Of a stretch of DNA of 64,000 nucleotides, positions 1 through 9,315 are shown piece after piece. Every line of letters starts with the position of its first letter. The stretch's first letter is position 1. A program made the translations under genes and the position numbers. The notes under the pieces are model-generated. The model was not told the DNA's origin. It did not search any database and worked only from the letters and a program-made list of their open reading frames with translations. This DNA comes from Halocynthiibacter sp. SDUM655004 (GTDB taxonomy: Bacteria > Pseudomonadota > Alphaproteobacteria > Rhodobacterales > Rhodobacteraceae): the NCBI RefSeq assembly GCF_026015885.1, contig NZ_JAPDUG010000001.1, positions 1,178,001 through 1,242,000 on the forward strand, written 5' to 3'.

Positions 1-833
1 CCGTCTTTCCAGATCGACATGTTCACGTGCATACCTGTGCCGTTGTCGCCAGCGATTGGCTTTGGCATGAAGGTTGCCGATTTGCCGTAGGCGTGGGCAA
101 CGTTGTGCACAACGTATTTGTACTTCTGAAGGTGATCCGCTTGCTCTGTGAGCGAGCCGAAGATCAGGCCAAGCTCGTGCTGACAGGACGCAACCTCGTG
201 GTGGTGCTTGTCAACTTTCATGCCCATGCGCTTCATAGTGGAGAGCATTTCGGAGCGGATGTCCTGAGCGTCGTCGATTGGGTTAACAGGGAAGTAACCG
301 CCCTTAACGCCAGGACGATGGCCCATGTTGCCCATTTCATACTCGGTGTCTGTGTTCCAAGCTGCGTCTTGTGCGTCAACTTCGAAGGACACTTTGTTCA
401 TGGTGTTGGAGAAACGTACGTTGTCAAAGAGGAAGAATTCTGCCTCTGGGCCAAAGTAGGAAACGTCACCGATACCGGAGGACTTGAGGTAAGCTTCGGC
501 TTTCTCGGCTGTACCACGTGGGTCACGAGAGTAAGCTTCGCCTGTGTCCGGCTCAACGATGGAGCAGTGGATGCAGAGCGTTTTCTCGGCATAGAACGGA
601 TCCATATATACGGAGTTTGTGTCCGGGATCAGTTTCATGTCGGATTCGTTGATGGATTTCCAACCAGCGATGGAGGACCCGTCAAACATGAAGCCTTCTT
701 CGAGGAAGTCTTCGTCAACTTCGTCTGCAATAACAGTCACGTGCTGTAGTTTGCCGCGTGGGTCTGTGAAGCGAATGTCCACATAGTCCACGTCTTCGTC
801 CTTGATCAGTTTGAGAACGTCAGCTTTGCTCAT
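1..833 (-). CDS. glnA: Glutamine synthetase type I, N-terminal part (cut by window edge)
   Basis: Makes glutamine from glutamate, ammonium and ATP; dodecameric cytoplasmic enzyme at the entry of ammonium assimilation. The minus-strand reading frame stays open from ATG at 831-833 to position 1, giving about 277 residues. It starts MSKADVLKLIKDEDVDYVDI and contains the beta-grasp segment (DPRGKLQH, FDGSSIAGW) and the start of the catalytic domain with PEAEFF and HHHEVASCQHELG, where metal and glutamate ligands lie in the GSI family. The end, including the adenylylation site, is outside the window. It follows glnB by 57 bases on the same strand, the usual alphaproteobacterial glnBA operon, so it is probably co-transcribed and nitrogen-regulated. 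Confidence 0.97.
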   Translation of the reverse strand, partial: MSKADVLKLIKDEDVDYVDIRFTDPRGKLQHVTVIADEVDEDFLEEGFMFDGSSIAGWKSINESDMKLIPDTNSVYMDPFYAEKTLCIHCSIVEPDTGEAYSRDPRGTAEKAEAYLKSSGIGDVSYFGPEAEFFLFDNVRFSNTMNKVSFEVDAQDAAWNTDTEYEMGNMGHRPGVKGGYFPVNPIDDAQDIRSEMLSTMKRMGMKVDKHHHEVASCQHELGLIFGSLTEQADHLQKYKYVVHNVAHAYGKSATFMPKPIAGDNGTGMHVNMSIWKD

Positions 834-890
834 CTTGATCTCTTCCCTTTTATTTAGTGTTAGACTGGTGCCGATGACCGGCGGTGTTGC

Positions 891-1586
<696 letters not shown>

Positions 1587-3149
1587 ATGAGCCGAACCAC
1601 CATCTACATGACCGCCGCCGAGATGCGTGCCCTCGAAATTCGCGCCATGGAGAGCGGGGCTGTCACCGGTGCGGACCTAATGGAGCGGGCAGGGCGCGGC
1701 GTTGTGGATGCGACTTTTGCGCGTTGGCCTGCATTGGCAAAGACGCGGCATCGCGCGGTGGTTTTATGCGGGCCGGGGAATAACGGCGGAGATGGCTATG
1801 TCATTGCGCGCCTTTTGCATCATGCTGGATGGGGCGTGCGTGTTCTTAGTCTTGGAGACACAAAATCTCTCCCTGCTGACGCGAAGTTGAATGCACAGCG
1901 ATGGTCGGCGCTGGATCAGGACAGTGCGGCTACTGCGCCTTTGAATGCCGAAACGCTGGCTGATGCTTTGGGCGAAGGCTGTGACCTCGTGGTCGATGCG
2001 CTGTTCGGCTCTGGCTTAAATCGCCCAGTTTCTGGGCTGGCCTATATAGAGGGGTCGATTTCTGCGCTTGAGGCGCGCCCGATTGTGGTTGCTGTGGATG
2101 TGCCATCTGGTCTGTCCTCTGATACCGGAACATGCCTTGGTGAGCCCGTTGCCCCACTGCGGGCTGATCTCACCGTCACGTTCCATAGCCCATTTGTTGG
2201 CCATGTGCTTGTGGATGGGCCGGAAGTATGCGGCGCACTTGAGGTGGTTGATATCGGTTTGGCGCGCTTCGCAGAGCCTGTGGATGTTCGCGCGCAAACG
2301 CCGAACCCGAGCGGGCTAGCCAAACATCCCAATGCTCATAAATTCACTCACGGCCACGCGCTGGTGTTTTCGGGCGGCGCGGGGAAAACAGGCGCGGCAC
2401 GACTTGCGGCGCGTGGGGCGTTGCGGATCGGGGCGGGGCTTGTAACGCTCGGCTGCCCGCCGGATGCGCTTGCGGAATGCGCCGCGCAGGTCACCGCCAT
2501 CATGCTTCGGCCGCTCAATGATACCGAGGCTTTGCGGCAGACCTTGGATGATACGCGGATAAACGCGCTCTGCCTCGGTCCGAATTTCGGTCTATCGCCT
2601 GACCGCGCGGATTGGCTTATGGACGTGCTGGCCACAAAACGCGCCGCGGTTCTTGACGCCGATGCGTTGACACTTTTGGCTCGCCACGAAAAGCCATTTT
2701 CGAAGCTGCATGAGCAGATCGTCCTCACGCCACATATGGGCGAGTTTAAACGTCTGTTTCCCGAGATTTCCGCCGAACTTACTGAAAACAAGCTTTATTC
2801 CAAGCTGGACGCCACGCGCGATGCTGCCAAAACGGCGGGCTGTACTGTGTTGCTCAAGGGCGCGGCGACGGTGATCGCCAATGCCCAAGGGGACTGCCGG
2901 ATTGTGGCGTCCTGTTATGAGAATGCTGCTCCTTGGCTCGCAACAGCGGGCGCGGGGGATGTGCTCGCGGGCATGATAACAGGGCTTTTGGCGCGTGGGT
3001 TTGCGCCAATCGAAGCTGCCGAATCTGCCGCGCACCTTCATGCCGAATGCGCCCGCCGCTTTGGCCCCGGCCTTATCGCCGAAGACCTTCCCGAACAGCT
3101 GCCAGCCGTCTTGGCCGAACTTGAAAGCGCGTCGAAACGCTCGTCATGA
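1587..3149 (+). CDS. nnr: Bifunctional NAD(P)H-hydrate epimerase / ADP-dependent dehydratase
   Basis: Repairs hydrated NADH and NADPH: the N-terminal YjeF_N epimerase interconverts R and S forms and the C-terminal ribokinase-like domain dehydrates the S form with ADP. About 520 residues from the ATG at 1587, preceded by GGAGG; the frame is open 114 bases further upstream, but that part has no such signal. Seen: CGPGNNGGDGYVIARLL in the epimerase half (residues about 60-75), VDVPSG, then HKFTHGHALVFSGG starting the kinase-like half, and ATAGAGDVLAG near the C-terminus, the nucleotide-binding and catalytic loop. Fused length is normal for bacteria. Followed 91 bases later by tRNA-Leu. Confidence 0.93.
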   Translation: MSRTTIYMTAAEMRALEIRAMESGAVTGADLMERAGRGVVDATFARWPALAKTRHRAVVLCGPGNNGGDGYVIARLLHHAGWGVRVLSLGDTKSLPADAKLNAQRWSALDQDSAATAPLNAETLADALGEGCDLVVDALFGSGLNRPVSGLAYIEGSISALEARPIVVAVDVPSGLSSDTGTCLGEPVAPLRADLTVTFHSPFVGHVLVDGPEVCGALEVVDIGLARFAEPVDVRAQTPNPSGLAKHPNAHKFTHGHALVFSGGAGKTGAARLAARGALRIGAGLVTLGCPPDALAECAAQVTAIMLRPLNDTEALRQTLDDTRINALCLGPNFGLSPDRADWLMDVLATKRAAVLDADALTLLARHEKPFSKLHEQIVLTPHMGEFKRLFPEISAELTENKLYSKLDATRDAAKTAGCTVLLKGAATVIANAQGDCRIVASCYENAAPWLATAGAGDVLAGMITGLLARGFAPIEAAESAAHLHAECARRFGPGLIAEDLPEQLPAVLAELESASKRSS

Positions 3150-3240
3150 ATTTTTTTCGCATTTGCGCGAATTTTCCCCTCGCATCCCCGAAAATCCTGC
3201 GCTAGAAGGGCGCGGTTGACGGCGATTGCCGCAACAGGAT

Positions 3241-3325
3241 GCGGGTGTGGCGAAATTGGTAGACGCACCAGATTTAGGTTCTGGCGCCGCGAGGCGTGGG
3301 GGTTCAAGTCCCTCCACCCGCACCA
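3241..3325 (+). tRNA. tRNA-Leu (anticodon UAG)
   Basis: The 7-bp acceptor stem GCGGGTG (3241-3247) pairs with CACCCGC (3315-3321), followed by the encoded ACCA. The anticodon arm is CCAGA, loop TTTAGGT, TCTGG, with anticodon TAG at 3275-3277, reading CUA/CUN leucine codons. The long variable arm expected for tRNA-Leu (GCCGCGAGGC) and the T-loop GTTCAAGTC are visible. Confidence 0.97.
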
Positions 3326-3402
3326 CTAATTTTCTTCAGGAATAAAGCGGCGCGAGCTTCGGCTTTAAAGCTGCATGAAGTGCGCAAAAAACGCACACGG
3401 AA

Positions 3403-3798
3403 CTATGTAAGCGGTTCTGGTGCACCGTATTCGTTTGAGCCTTGGTCGCTCGGCTGAACATAGAAATAGATCAGAACAAGCACACCGATTAGCGGAATGA
3501 AGGCAATAAGAAGCCACCAGCCACTGCGCCCGATATCGTGCAAGCGTCGTGCGGCGACGGCGATATTCGGAAGGAACAACGCCAGCATTACGAGTATTGA
3601 GATGGGCTGGCCGGCTTCTGCTTGGAACGCGGTGAAGCCGAGCATCGGAGCAACAAGCGCGCCGTCGATGATCTGGGCAACGATGTTGATGCCGAATACT
3701 GCCAAGGCCCACCACCAGAATTCCGGTCGCGTGGCGCGCCCCGTGAAGGTTGCATATTTAGACAAGACCGTACGCGTTGCTTTGGATATATCCGACAT
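3403..3798 (-). CDS. DUF805 family membrane protein
   Basis: A 131-residue inner-membrane protein of unknown role. After a short cytoplasmic start the family signature FTGRATRPEFWWW appears, then three to four hydrophobic segments and the conserved ARRLHDIGRSGWW motif in the middle; the C-terminus is short and polar (YVQPSDQGSNEYG). The start is preceded by GAGG at proper spacing. It stands alone and is convergent with the tRNA gene. The DUF805 assignment rests on these motifs and is firm; the function is not known. Confidence 0.88.
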   Translation of the reverse strand: MSDISKATRTVLSKYATFTGRATRPEFWWWALAVFGINIVAQIIDGALVAPMLGFTAFQAEAGQPISILVMLALFLPNIAVAARRLHDIGRSGWWLLIAFIPLIGVLVLIYFYVQPSDQGSNEYGAPEPLT

Positions 3799-4126
3799 GT
3801 TTCACCTCAAATAATTCGTTTAAATTCAACCTATGTTGGTATTCGGCAATGGTAGTATGCCGTGATATCCCCGAGCGATCAATAATTGGAATTCCGCTCA
3901 GGACAGACACCAATAGGTTGAAAGAATTGTGTATTCTAGGCGGCCTGTCCCTGCCTCAAGGTGGCGCTTGTTATTTCGGCTAAAGAGGCCGTGTTTCATA
4001 CTCTAGTTATTGCCCTCACCAAAAAGCACAGGAAGCCAATCTCCGCGCTTGAACTCAGGTTGTTTTAGCTTCATTGGTAATCCTGTGAATTGTTTGATTG
4101 CGTCATTATGCAATCAGGAGGGGAAT
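3799..4126. other. Intergenic region without recognised gene
   Basis: Lies between the divergent DUF805 gene and the secreted hypothetical protein. Short open frames exist but lack ribosome binding sites and resemble nothing I know. It presumably carries both promoters. It looks AT-richer than its surroundings. Confidence 0.4.
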
Positions 4127-4654
4127 ATGCTGACGAAGTTCAAGGCAACCTGTGCTGCAGTTGTTACGACGCTCGCGTTCACTGCGCCTGTGCACTCTGA
4201 TCCGGGAGAAGTTACCAAATACCTGATGAATGAGCCCGCAACGGTTTTTGATCTCGGGTTGATCCGGTTGGAGTATTTTCTCACGAGCTATTACCCGCCG
4301 TTGGGAAGCACACTTTACGATTCGCGGAATGACAGGCTTACGATCCGTAAGGCCTTTGACGAAGTTTCCAGCAGCGACATTGCCGAGCAGACCTGCAAGG
4401 ATTGGCTGGAACGGGTCAGGAAAATTGGCGCAGTCGATCCATTGAGCGGAATGGTCGAACCGCCTTTTGAAAACTCGGTGTACTCGAATTTCTTCAAACA
4501 CATCTCGCAAAGAAACGATGACGCTCCCGAGGATTACCTCAAAAAATTTGACGAGATAATCCATCTAAAGTGCAACCACCTTCTAGACGATGGCACAATC
4601 CTTTCGATAGGTGCGCCTTTGCTGGGCGGCTCCTTCGTCATAAGCCGCTTATAG
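4127..4654 (+). CDS. Secreted hypothetical protein
   Basis: A 175-residue protein I do not recognise. The ATG at 4127 is preceded by AGGAGGGG and begins a good Sec signal peptide (MLTKFKATCAAVVTTLAFTAPVHS, cleavage probably after VHS), so the longer open frame from 4010 is rejected. The mature part has two cysteines (EQTCKDWLERV and HLKCNHLL) that could form a periplasmic disulfide, and is mostly helical with no repeats. It stands alone. Codon use and base composition look less GC-rich than the neighbours, fitting an accessory gene. Confidence 0.65.
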   Translation: MLTKFKATCAAVVTTLAFTAPVHSDPGEVTKYLMNEPATVFDLGLIRLEYFLTSYYPPLGSTLYDSRNDRLTIRKAFDEVSSSDIAEQTCKDWLERVRKIGAVDPLSGMVEPPFENSVYSNFFKHISQRNDDAPEDYLKKFDEIIHLKCNHLLDDGTILSIGAPLLGGSFVISRL

Positions 4655-4851
4655 GCTATAAGTTTAGGGCGCCTGATTGTGTGCTACGCACCTGAATTGA
4701 CCTGATTGTTCTGTTGATACAGGTATCTTCCCGCCAACCAAGACAAGTCGGCCCCTTTCTCCTTGCATCCTTGGGCTGCGAGCCCTAGAAGGGCGTCTGA
4801 TTTACAAGCCATCCGCCGCGTCCGAGCGGCCTATGATACATGAGGACAAAT

Positions 4852-6183
4852 ATGTCGGTCACAGAGACCCTGAACGAAGGCCTGAAGCGCGGTTACCAAA
4901 TCGTTATCCCTGCTGGCGATCTCGACGCGAAAGTAAACGAAAAGCTGAAAGAAGCTCAGCCAGAAGTCGAAATGAAAGGCTTCCGCAAGGGCAAGGTGCC
5001 TCTCGCTCTGCTGAAAAAGCAATTCGGCCAGCGCGTCATGGGCGAAGCCATTCAGGAAACGATTGATGGCGCCATGGGTAAGCATTTTGAAGAGTCCGGC
5101 GACCGCCCTGCGCTTCAGCCAGAAATCAAAATGACCAACGAAGACTGGAAAGAGGGCGACGACGTTGAAGTGTCTGTTGCTTACGAAGCTCTTCCAGAAA
5201 TTCCTGAAGTCGACCTCAAAGGCATCAAGCTCGAGAAGCTCGTGGCAAAAGCGGATGACGCTTCTGTTGCTGAAGCACTCGACAACCTTGCTGAGTCCGC
5301 ACAGAACTTCGAAGACCGCAAGAAGGGCACAAAGTCCAAATCTGGCGACCAAGTTGTTATCGACTTTGCTGGTAAGGTTGACGGCGAGCTGTTTGAAGGC
5401 GGTTCCGCAGAAGACTTCCCGCTCGTTCTGGGCTCCGGTTCGTTCATCCCTGGTTTCGAAGACCAGCTGATCGGCGCAAAAGCAGGCGACGAAGTTGCGG
5501 TTAACGTGACATTCCCTGCCGAGTACCAAGCTGAAAACCTCGCCGGTAAAGAAGCAGTTTTCGACTGTACAGTGAAAGCCGTTAAAGCTCCTGCAAAAGC
5601 AGAGCTGAACGATGAGCTGGCCAAGCAGTTCGGTGCAGAAGACCTCGAAGCTCTCAAGGGCCAAGTTAAAGAGCGTCTTGAAGCTGAATATGCGGGCGCT
5701 GCTCGTGCGGTACAGAAGCGTGCGCTTCTGGATGCGCTTGACGGTGTTGTTTCCTTCGAACTGCCACCTTCGCTGCTTGACGCGGAAGCTGGCCAGATCG
5801 CACACCAGCTGTGGCATGAGGAAAACCCTGACGTAGAGGGCCATGACCACCCAGAAATCGAAGCAACCGACGAGCACAAGAAGCTTGCCGAGCGCCGCGT
5901 GCGTCTTGGTCTGCTGCTTGCCGAGCTTGGCCAGAAAGCCGAGATCGAAGTCACAGACGCCGAGATGACACAAGCGATCATGAACCAAGCGCGCCAGTAC
6001 CCTGGTCAAGAGCGTCAGTTCTTTGAATTCGTTCAGCAAAACGCTCAAATGCAGCAGCAACTTCGTGCGCCGATCTTTGAAGACAAAGTTATCGACTATG
6101 TCTTTGAACTGGCTGACGTTTCCGAGAAAGAAGTCTCCAAAGAAGACCTCGAAAAAGCTGTTGAAGCGCTCGACGATATCTAA
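4852..6183 (+). CDS. tig: Trigger factor, ribosome-associated chaperone and prolyl isomerase
   Basis: Binds near the ribosome exit tunnel and protects nascent chains. 443 residues. The N-terminal ribosome-binding domain holds [18 protein letters not shown] with the GFRxGKxP signature near residue 43; an FKBP-like isomerase domain follows ([20 protein letters not shown], about residues 160-180), then the helical C-terminal substrate cradle. The start at 4852 ([10 protein letters not shown]) is chosen over the ATG at 4840 because GAGG lies just upstream of it. In many alphaproteobacteria tig is followed by clpP; here it is monocistronic and ends in a strong terminator. Confidence 0.97.
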   Translation: MSVTETLNEGLKRGYQIVIPAGDLDAKVNEKLKEAQPEVEMKGFRKGKVPLALLKKQFGQRVMGEAIQETIDGAMGKHFEESGDRPALQPEIKMTNEDWKEGDDVEVSVAYEALPEIPEVDLKGIKLEKLVAKADDASVAEALDNLAESAQNFEDRKKGTKSKSGDQVVIDFAGKVDGELFEGGSAEDFPLVLGSGSFIPGFEDQLIGAKAGDEVAVNVTFPAEYQAENLAGKEAVFDCTVKAVKAPAKAELNDELAKQFGAEDLEALKGQVKERLEAEYAGAARAVQKRALLDALDGVVSFELPPSLLDAEAGQIAHQLWHEENPDVEGHDHPEIEATDEHKKLAERRVRLGLLLAELGQKAEIEVTDAEMTQAIMNQARQYPGQERQFFEFVQQNAQMQQQLRAPIFEDKVIDYVFELADVSEKEVSKEDLEKAVEALDDI

Positions 6184-6207
6184 GGTTTCTGACTTTTGCA
6201 GAAACGA

Positions 6208-6240
6208 GAAAGGGCTACCCGCGAGGGCAGCCCTTTTTTC
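6208..6240 (+). terminator. Rho-independent terminator of tig
   Basis: AAGGGCT (6210-6216) pairs with AGCCCTT (6229-6235), with inner CCC/GGG pairs and a following run of T. It begins about 25 bases after the tig stop. Confidence 0.85.
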
Positions 6241-6260
6241 TTTGTCTTAAGGCTTTGAGC

Positions 6261-6647
6261 CTAGAAAATCCCTTGAGCGATAATCATGATTGCGCCGCTG
6301 AGGAACAGATAGCCAAAGTCGATGGCCAAGGCCGCAGCTGACTTTTGCAGGAACGCCCCCGCAGACACCACATGCACCCCAACGGCGAGGATTGCAAAAA
6401 TTGCTGTAAAGAGCGCATCCGTCGTGGCCGTGATGCCGACCACGAGCGCCAGCAGGAACAGCGCCAGCGCTTGGGCAGCCATGGCAAACACGGGCGTGCC
6501 GCTGATTTTGCTCATGTCGAGTCCGGACCCTGCGGCCCATTTGGCGCCCATCACTTTGGGATGATACCAGATCGCCCCGAAAATAAAGGCCACGATCGCG
6601 CCCGCAAAGACGGCGAGCCAGTTGATTGCCATTGCTTCGTTTTCCAT
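6261..6647 (-). CDS. DUF1761 family membrane protein
   Basis: A 128-residue protein with four predicted transmembrane helices. The N-terminal INWLAVFAGAIVAFIFGAIWYHPKVMGAKW matches the DUF1761 family opening, including the IWY-P-K-W core. The start at 6647 has CGAGG upstream. It is the third gene after arsR and the SRPBCC gene, 10 bases after the latter, so the three form one operon. Function unknown; the grouping with ArsR and SRPBCC genes recurs in proteobacteria to my knowledge, suggesting response to some small ligand. Confidence 0.8.
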   Translation of the reverse strand: MENEAMAINWLAVFAGAIVAFIFGAIWYHPKVMGAKWAAGSGLDMSKISGTPVFAMAAQALALFLLALVVGITATTDALFTAIFAILAVGVHVVSAGAFLQKSAAALAIDFGYLFLSGAIMIIAQGIF

Positions 6648-6657
6648 AGAGACCTCG

Positions 6658-7095
6658 TTATTTTAGCACGTTTTCAAGCGTTTGAAGGATGAGGCCCCAA
6701 CCTTTTTCGTGGTTGTCACGGGCCTCTTCGTTGAGGAACTTCACATGGGTGAGGGTCACGTCGGTGCCGCCGTTCTTTTCAACGAAATCAAGCGTCACCT
6801 CGCTATCGTCAGGCGAATAGTTGCTCTGCCATGTAAAGACGATCCGGCTGTGTGGATCGAGCGCTTTGTAGGTACCAGTATGGGGCAGCTCGTTGTTGTC
6901 TGGTGTCAGCATGATGATTTCAAAGCCACCGCCGACCTTAGGGTCGGTCTTGCTGCGCGGTACGGTCACGCCTTCGCCTGGTGTCATGAATTTCATCAGC
7001 ATTTCAGGGTCCAGCCACGCATTATAGATCGCCTTGGCAGGGGCGTTGATGTGGCGGGAGGTGGTGAGAGAAAGTTCGTTCATTGTATCAGTCAT
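6658..7095 (-). CDS. SRPBCC (AHSA1-like) domain protein
   Basis: A 145-residue START-like ligand-binding fold protein. It starts MTDTMNELSLTTSRHINAPAKAIYNAWLDPEMLMKFMTP, the typical AHSA1 opening with the W-D-P-E motif, and ends with the amphipathic helix HEKGWGLILQTLENVLK. The start lies inside the end of arsR (8-base overlap), implying translational coupling. ArsR plus SRPBCC pairs are widespread; the ligand is unknown. Confidence 0.85.
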   Translation of the reverse strand: MTDTMNELSLTTSRHINAPAKAIYNAWLDPEMLMKFMTPGEGVTVPRSKTDPKVGGGFEIIMLTPDNNELPHTGTYKALDPHSRIVFTWQSNYSPDDSEVTLDFVEKNGGTDVTLTHVKFLNEEARDNHEKGWGLILQTLENVLK

Positions 7096-7435
7096 CGTCG
7101 GTTTCCTTTGTGAGCAGAGAGTCAAGTTTGTCCAAGCGAAGGTCCCAGATAGAACGAAGATTGTTAAACCATTGATCTATCAGGTTTATCGGCGCGAGAT
7201 TTGCCGAGATCAGGTGGGTGCGGCCGATTGTTTTGCGCTCCACCAATTTAGCGGTCTCCAAGATACGGATGTGTTTGCTCACCGAATTCAGCGAGAGATC
7301 AAAATTTGCCGCCAGATCCGTGACGCGCGTTGGCCCTTGCTGCACCAACATCGTGAGCAGGGCGCGACGCGTCGGATCGGACGCCGCTTTCAGGATCAAG
7401 GAGAGATCCTCATCTGTATCTTTATATTCAACCAT
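7088..7435 (-). CDS. ArsR-family transcriptional regulator
   Basis: A 115-residue winged-helix repressor. The helix-turn-helix spans roughly residues 25-70: LKAASDPTRRALLTML, VTDLAANFDLSLNSVSKHIRIL, then the wing LVERKTIGRTHLI. There are no ELCVCDL-type metal cysteines, so it is not a classical arsenic sensor; the C-terminal helix DQWFNNLRSIWDLRLDKLDSLL is the type found in regulators of SRPBCC genes. The start codon itself lies inside one of two palindromes (7425-7446 and 7464-7485), so autoregulation is likely. Confidence 0.9.
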   Translation of the reverse strand: MVEYKDTDEDLSLILKAASDPTRRALLTMLVQQGPTRVTDLAANFDLSLNSVSKHIRILETAKLVERKTIGRTHLISANLAPINLIDQWFNNLRSIWDLRLDKLDSLLTKETDDD

Positions 7436-7446
7436 ATGGGTTAATA
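7425..7446. promoter_or_regulatory. Candidate ArsR operator overlapping the arsR start codon
   Basis: TATTCAACC, ATAT, GGGTTAATA is a near-perfect inverted repeat covering the arsR ATG (7433-7435). It shares the half-site TATTCAACC with the palindrome 39 bases away. Confidence 0.55.
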
Positions 7447-7463
7447 TACACGGGCAACGCCAA

Positions 7464-7485
7464 TATTCAACCCTTTGGGTGAATA
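7464..7485. promoter_or_regulatory. Second candidate ArsR operator
   Basis: TATTCA, ACCCTTTGGG, TGAATA: outer arms pair perfectly and CCC/GGG extend them. Centre-to-centre distance from the first site is 39 bp. Located upstream of arsR, where its promoter should lie. Confidence 0.55.
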
Positions 7486-7677
7486 AAATGGGGCGTTGCT
7501 ATGTGCGAGAGGGTGGATTGGCCTGTAGAAGGTTGGAAATGCCAGTATTTACAAATGGATAGTCGTGCACGCCCAGCTTCACTAAAAGACATACCGAATG
7601 AAGAAATTGGCCATCTGATTGCATTTCTTGGGGTCGTTGCTTTATGGTCTGCGCATTATCCCAAAGGTATTTTCTCG

Positions 7678-8307
7678 ATGAATTGGTCCGTCATAATTAA
7701 AGATTTCATCACGATTTTCGCGGTGGTCGATCCTATCGGGTCAATTCCGATTTTTCTGTTCGCAACGGCGAGCATTCCTGCGGCGTTACATACTCGATTT
7801 GCAATACGGGCGGTCGTAATTGCCGCACTGGTTCTGTTTGGCTTCCTTGTCGGTGGGCAACTCATACTTGAGGCACTTGGCGTGAGATTAGGGGCGTTTC
7901 AGGTCGCGGGAGGGATCATCTTGTTCCTGTTTGCCATGACCATGATTTTTGGTGAGTCCAAGCCCGAGGCCGAGCAGCATGAAGCAGAGCGGGACCACCT
8001 ATCAGGCGCGGTTTTTCCATTGGCGATACCGTCGATTGCCTCTCCAGGGGCGATGCTTGGCGTTGTGGTTCTGACTGACAATCAGAGATTTTCCTTTTCA
8101 GAGCAGCTGGTTACAGCGGTTCTTTTGGCGCTTGTCCTGCTCGTCACCTTGGCCTTGCTGATACTGGCAAAGCAAATCCATCGGATCATCGGCGCAACGG
8201 GGGCAAATGTAATCAGCCGTGTTATGGGGATCATCTTGGCCACCATTGCCATCGATTCCGTGTTTAACGGAATGGATGTTCTGGGGATTATTACCCTAAA
8301 TTCGTGA
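7678..8307 (+). CDS. MarC family integral membrane protein
   Basis: A 209-residue inner-membrane protein with six hydrophobic segments. Family signatures include FITIFAVVDPIGSIPIF at the N-terminus, AFQVAGGIILFLFAMTMIFG in the middle and FPLAIPSIASPGAM after the cytoplasmic loop. The start at 7678 (MNWSVII) gives the normal family length; the open frame begins earlier at 7501, but that extension is not membrane-like. Once linked to multiple antibiotic resistance, the family's true transport role is unknown. Confidence 0.88.
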   Translation: MNWSVIIKDFITIFAVVDPIGSIPIFLFATASIPAALHTRFAIRAVVIAALVLFGFLVGGQLILEALGVRLGAFQVAGGIILFLFAMTMIFGESKPEAEQHEAERDHLSGAVFPLAIPSIASPGAMLGVVVLTDNQRFSFSEQLVTAVLLALVLLVTLALLILAKQIHRIIGATGANVISRVMGIILATIAIDSVFNGMDVLGIITLNS

Positions 8308-8371
8308 AGAACCGGTTTGCTAAATAGGGGTGGCGTCAGCGAAGCGCCTTTGATGAAAGACACGCAAGCCA

Positions 8372-8406
8372 TAGAAAAAGCCGCGCAGACTGAACTGCGC
8401 GGCTTT
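8372..8406 (-). terminator. Terminator of the rpsF-rpsR-rplI operon
   Basis: A perfect 12-bp stem, AAAGCCGCGCAG (8377-8388) with CTGCGCGGCTTT (8395-8406), loop ACTGAA, followed on the minus strand by TTTTCTAT. It may also end marC transcripts from the other side. Confidence 0.85.
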
Positions 8407-8429
8407 CAAATTCTGGTAAAGAGTGAAGC

Positions 8430-9062
8430 TTAAGCTTCTTTCTCTTCCTCTTCTGCAGCGTCTTCGGCTGGGGCTTCGTCGCCCGCAAGCTCGAGATCGT
8501 CTGCAGCAGCAGCACCGATATCGTCGAAGAGCTCGGAGATTTCGAATTCTGCTTCTGCTTCGGCTTCTGCGGCGAGTTCCTGAATGGATTTACCGGAAGC
8601 TTGAAGCTCGGCTTCTTCTTCGGAACGTGCAACGTTGAGTGAGATTGTCACAACAACTTCAGGGTGCAGTTTCACAGACATTGTGTGCAGGCCAAGCTCT
8701 TTGATCGGGTGATCGACAGAGATTTGCTTGCGGTCAACTGTGAAGCCACCAGCGGTTGCAACTTCGGCCGCGTCACGAGGTGTAACGGAACCGTAGAGCG
8801 AACCAGCGTCCGATGCAGAGCGAATCACGATGAACTGCTGTCCGTCGAGTTTTTCGCCGAGTGCTTCGGCCTCTTTGCGGGATTCAAGGTTGGTTGCTTC
8901 GAGCTGTGCCTTGCGTGCTTCGAAGGAAGCAACGTTTGCGTCAGACGCAGTCAGCGCTTTGCCTTGGGGCAGGAGGAAGTTGCGGGCATAGCCAGCTTTA
9001 ACATCCACAACATCGCCCATTTGGCCGAGCTTTGCGACGCGTTCAAGAAGGATAACTTGCAT
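8430..9062 (-). CDS. rplI: 50S ribosomal protein L9
   Basis: Binds domain V of 23S rRNA. The N-terminal domain [32 protein letters not shown] is unmistakable, followed by the long connecting helix and the C-terminal globular domain ending near residue 150. The remaining roughly 55-60 residues form a very acidic, alanine- and glutamate-rich tail (ending EEEEKEA), so the protein is 210 residues, far longer than the about 150 of E. coli. Third gene of the rpsF operon, 11 bases after rpsR. Confidence 0.97.
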   Translation of the reverse strand: MQVILLERVAKLGQMGDVVDVKAGYARNFLLPQGKALTASDANVASFEARKAQLEATNLESRKEAEALGEKLDGQQFIVIRSASDAGSLYGSVTPRDAAEVATAGGFTVDRKQISVDHPIKELGLHTMSVKLHPEVVVTISLNVARSEEEAELQASGKSIQELAAEAEAEAEFEISELFDDIGAAAADDLELAGDEAPAEDAAEEEEKEA

Positions 9063-9073
9063 GTGCTTTCTCC

Positions 9074-9301
9074 TTACTTAACGGCGTAGGGAAGCAGGGC
9101 GAGGAAACGGGCGCGCTTGATCGCACGGGCCAGCTCGCGCTGTTTCTTGGCCGAAACGGCAGTGATACGGGAAGGAACGATTTTGCCACGCTCAGAGATG
9201 TAGCGCTGCAGAAGACGTGTGTCTTTGTAATCGATCGCAGGAGCATTGTCGCCAGAGAACGGGCAAACTTTGCGGCGGCGGAAAAATGGTTTAGTAGCCA
9301 T
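9074..9301 (-). CDS. rpsR: 30S ribosomal protein S18
   Basis: A 75-residue small-subunit protein that binds 16S rRNA as a heterodimer with S6. Begins [18 protein letters not shown] and holds the basic core [25 protein letters not shown]. Fourteen bases after rpsF and eleven before rplI in the same operon. Confidence 0.98.
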   Translation of the reverse strand: MATKPFFRRRKVCPFSGDNAPAIDYKDTRLLQRYISERGKIVPSRITAVSAKKQRELARAIKRARFLALLPYAVK

Positions 9302-9315
9302 GAGTTAGCCCTTTC

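Noticed and set aside
27-749. 240-residue plus-strand open frame at the left edge
   Set aside because: It is the antisense shadow of glnA, whose minus-strand reading matches glutamine synthetase throughout.
4655-4851. Possible RNA gene upstream of trigger factor
   Set aside because: The GC-rich stretch around 4765-4832 does not fold into a tRNA cloverleaf and has no recognisable RNA family features.
4831-6060. 409-residue minus-strand open frame
   Set aside because: It is the antisense of the trigger factor gene; the low-complexity Leu/Phe/Cys composition is typical of a shadow frame.
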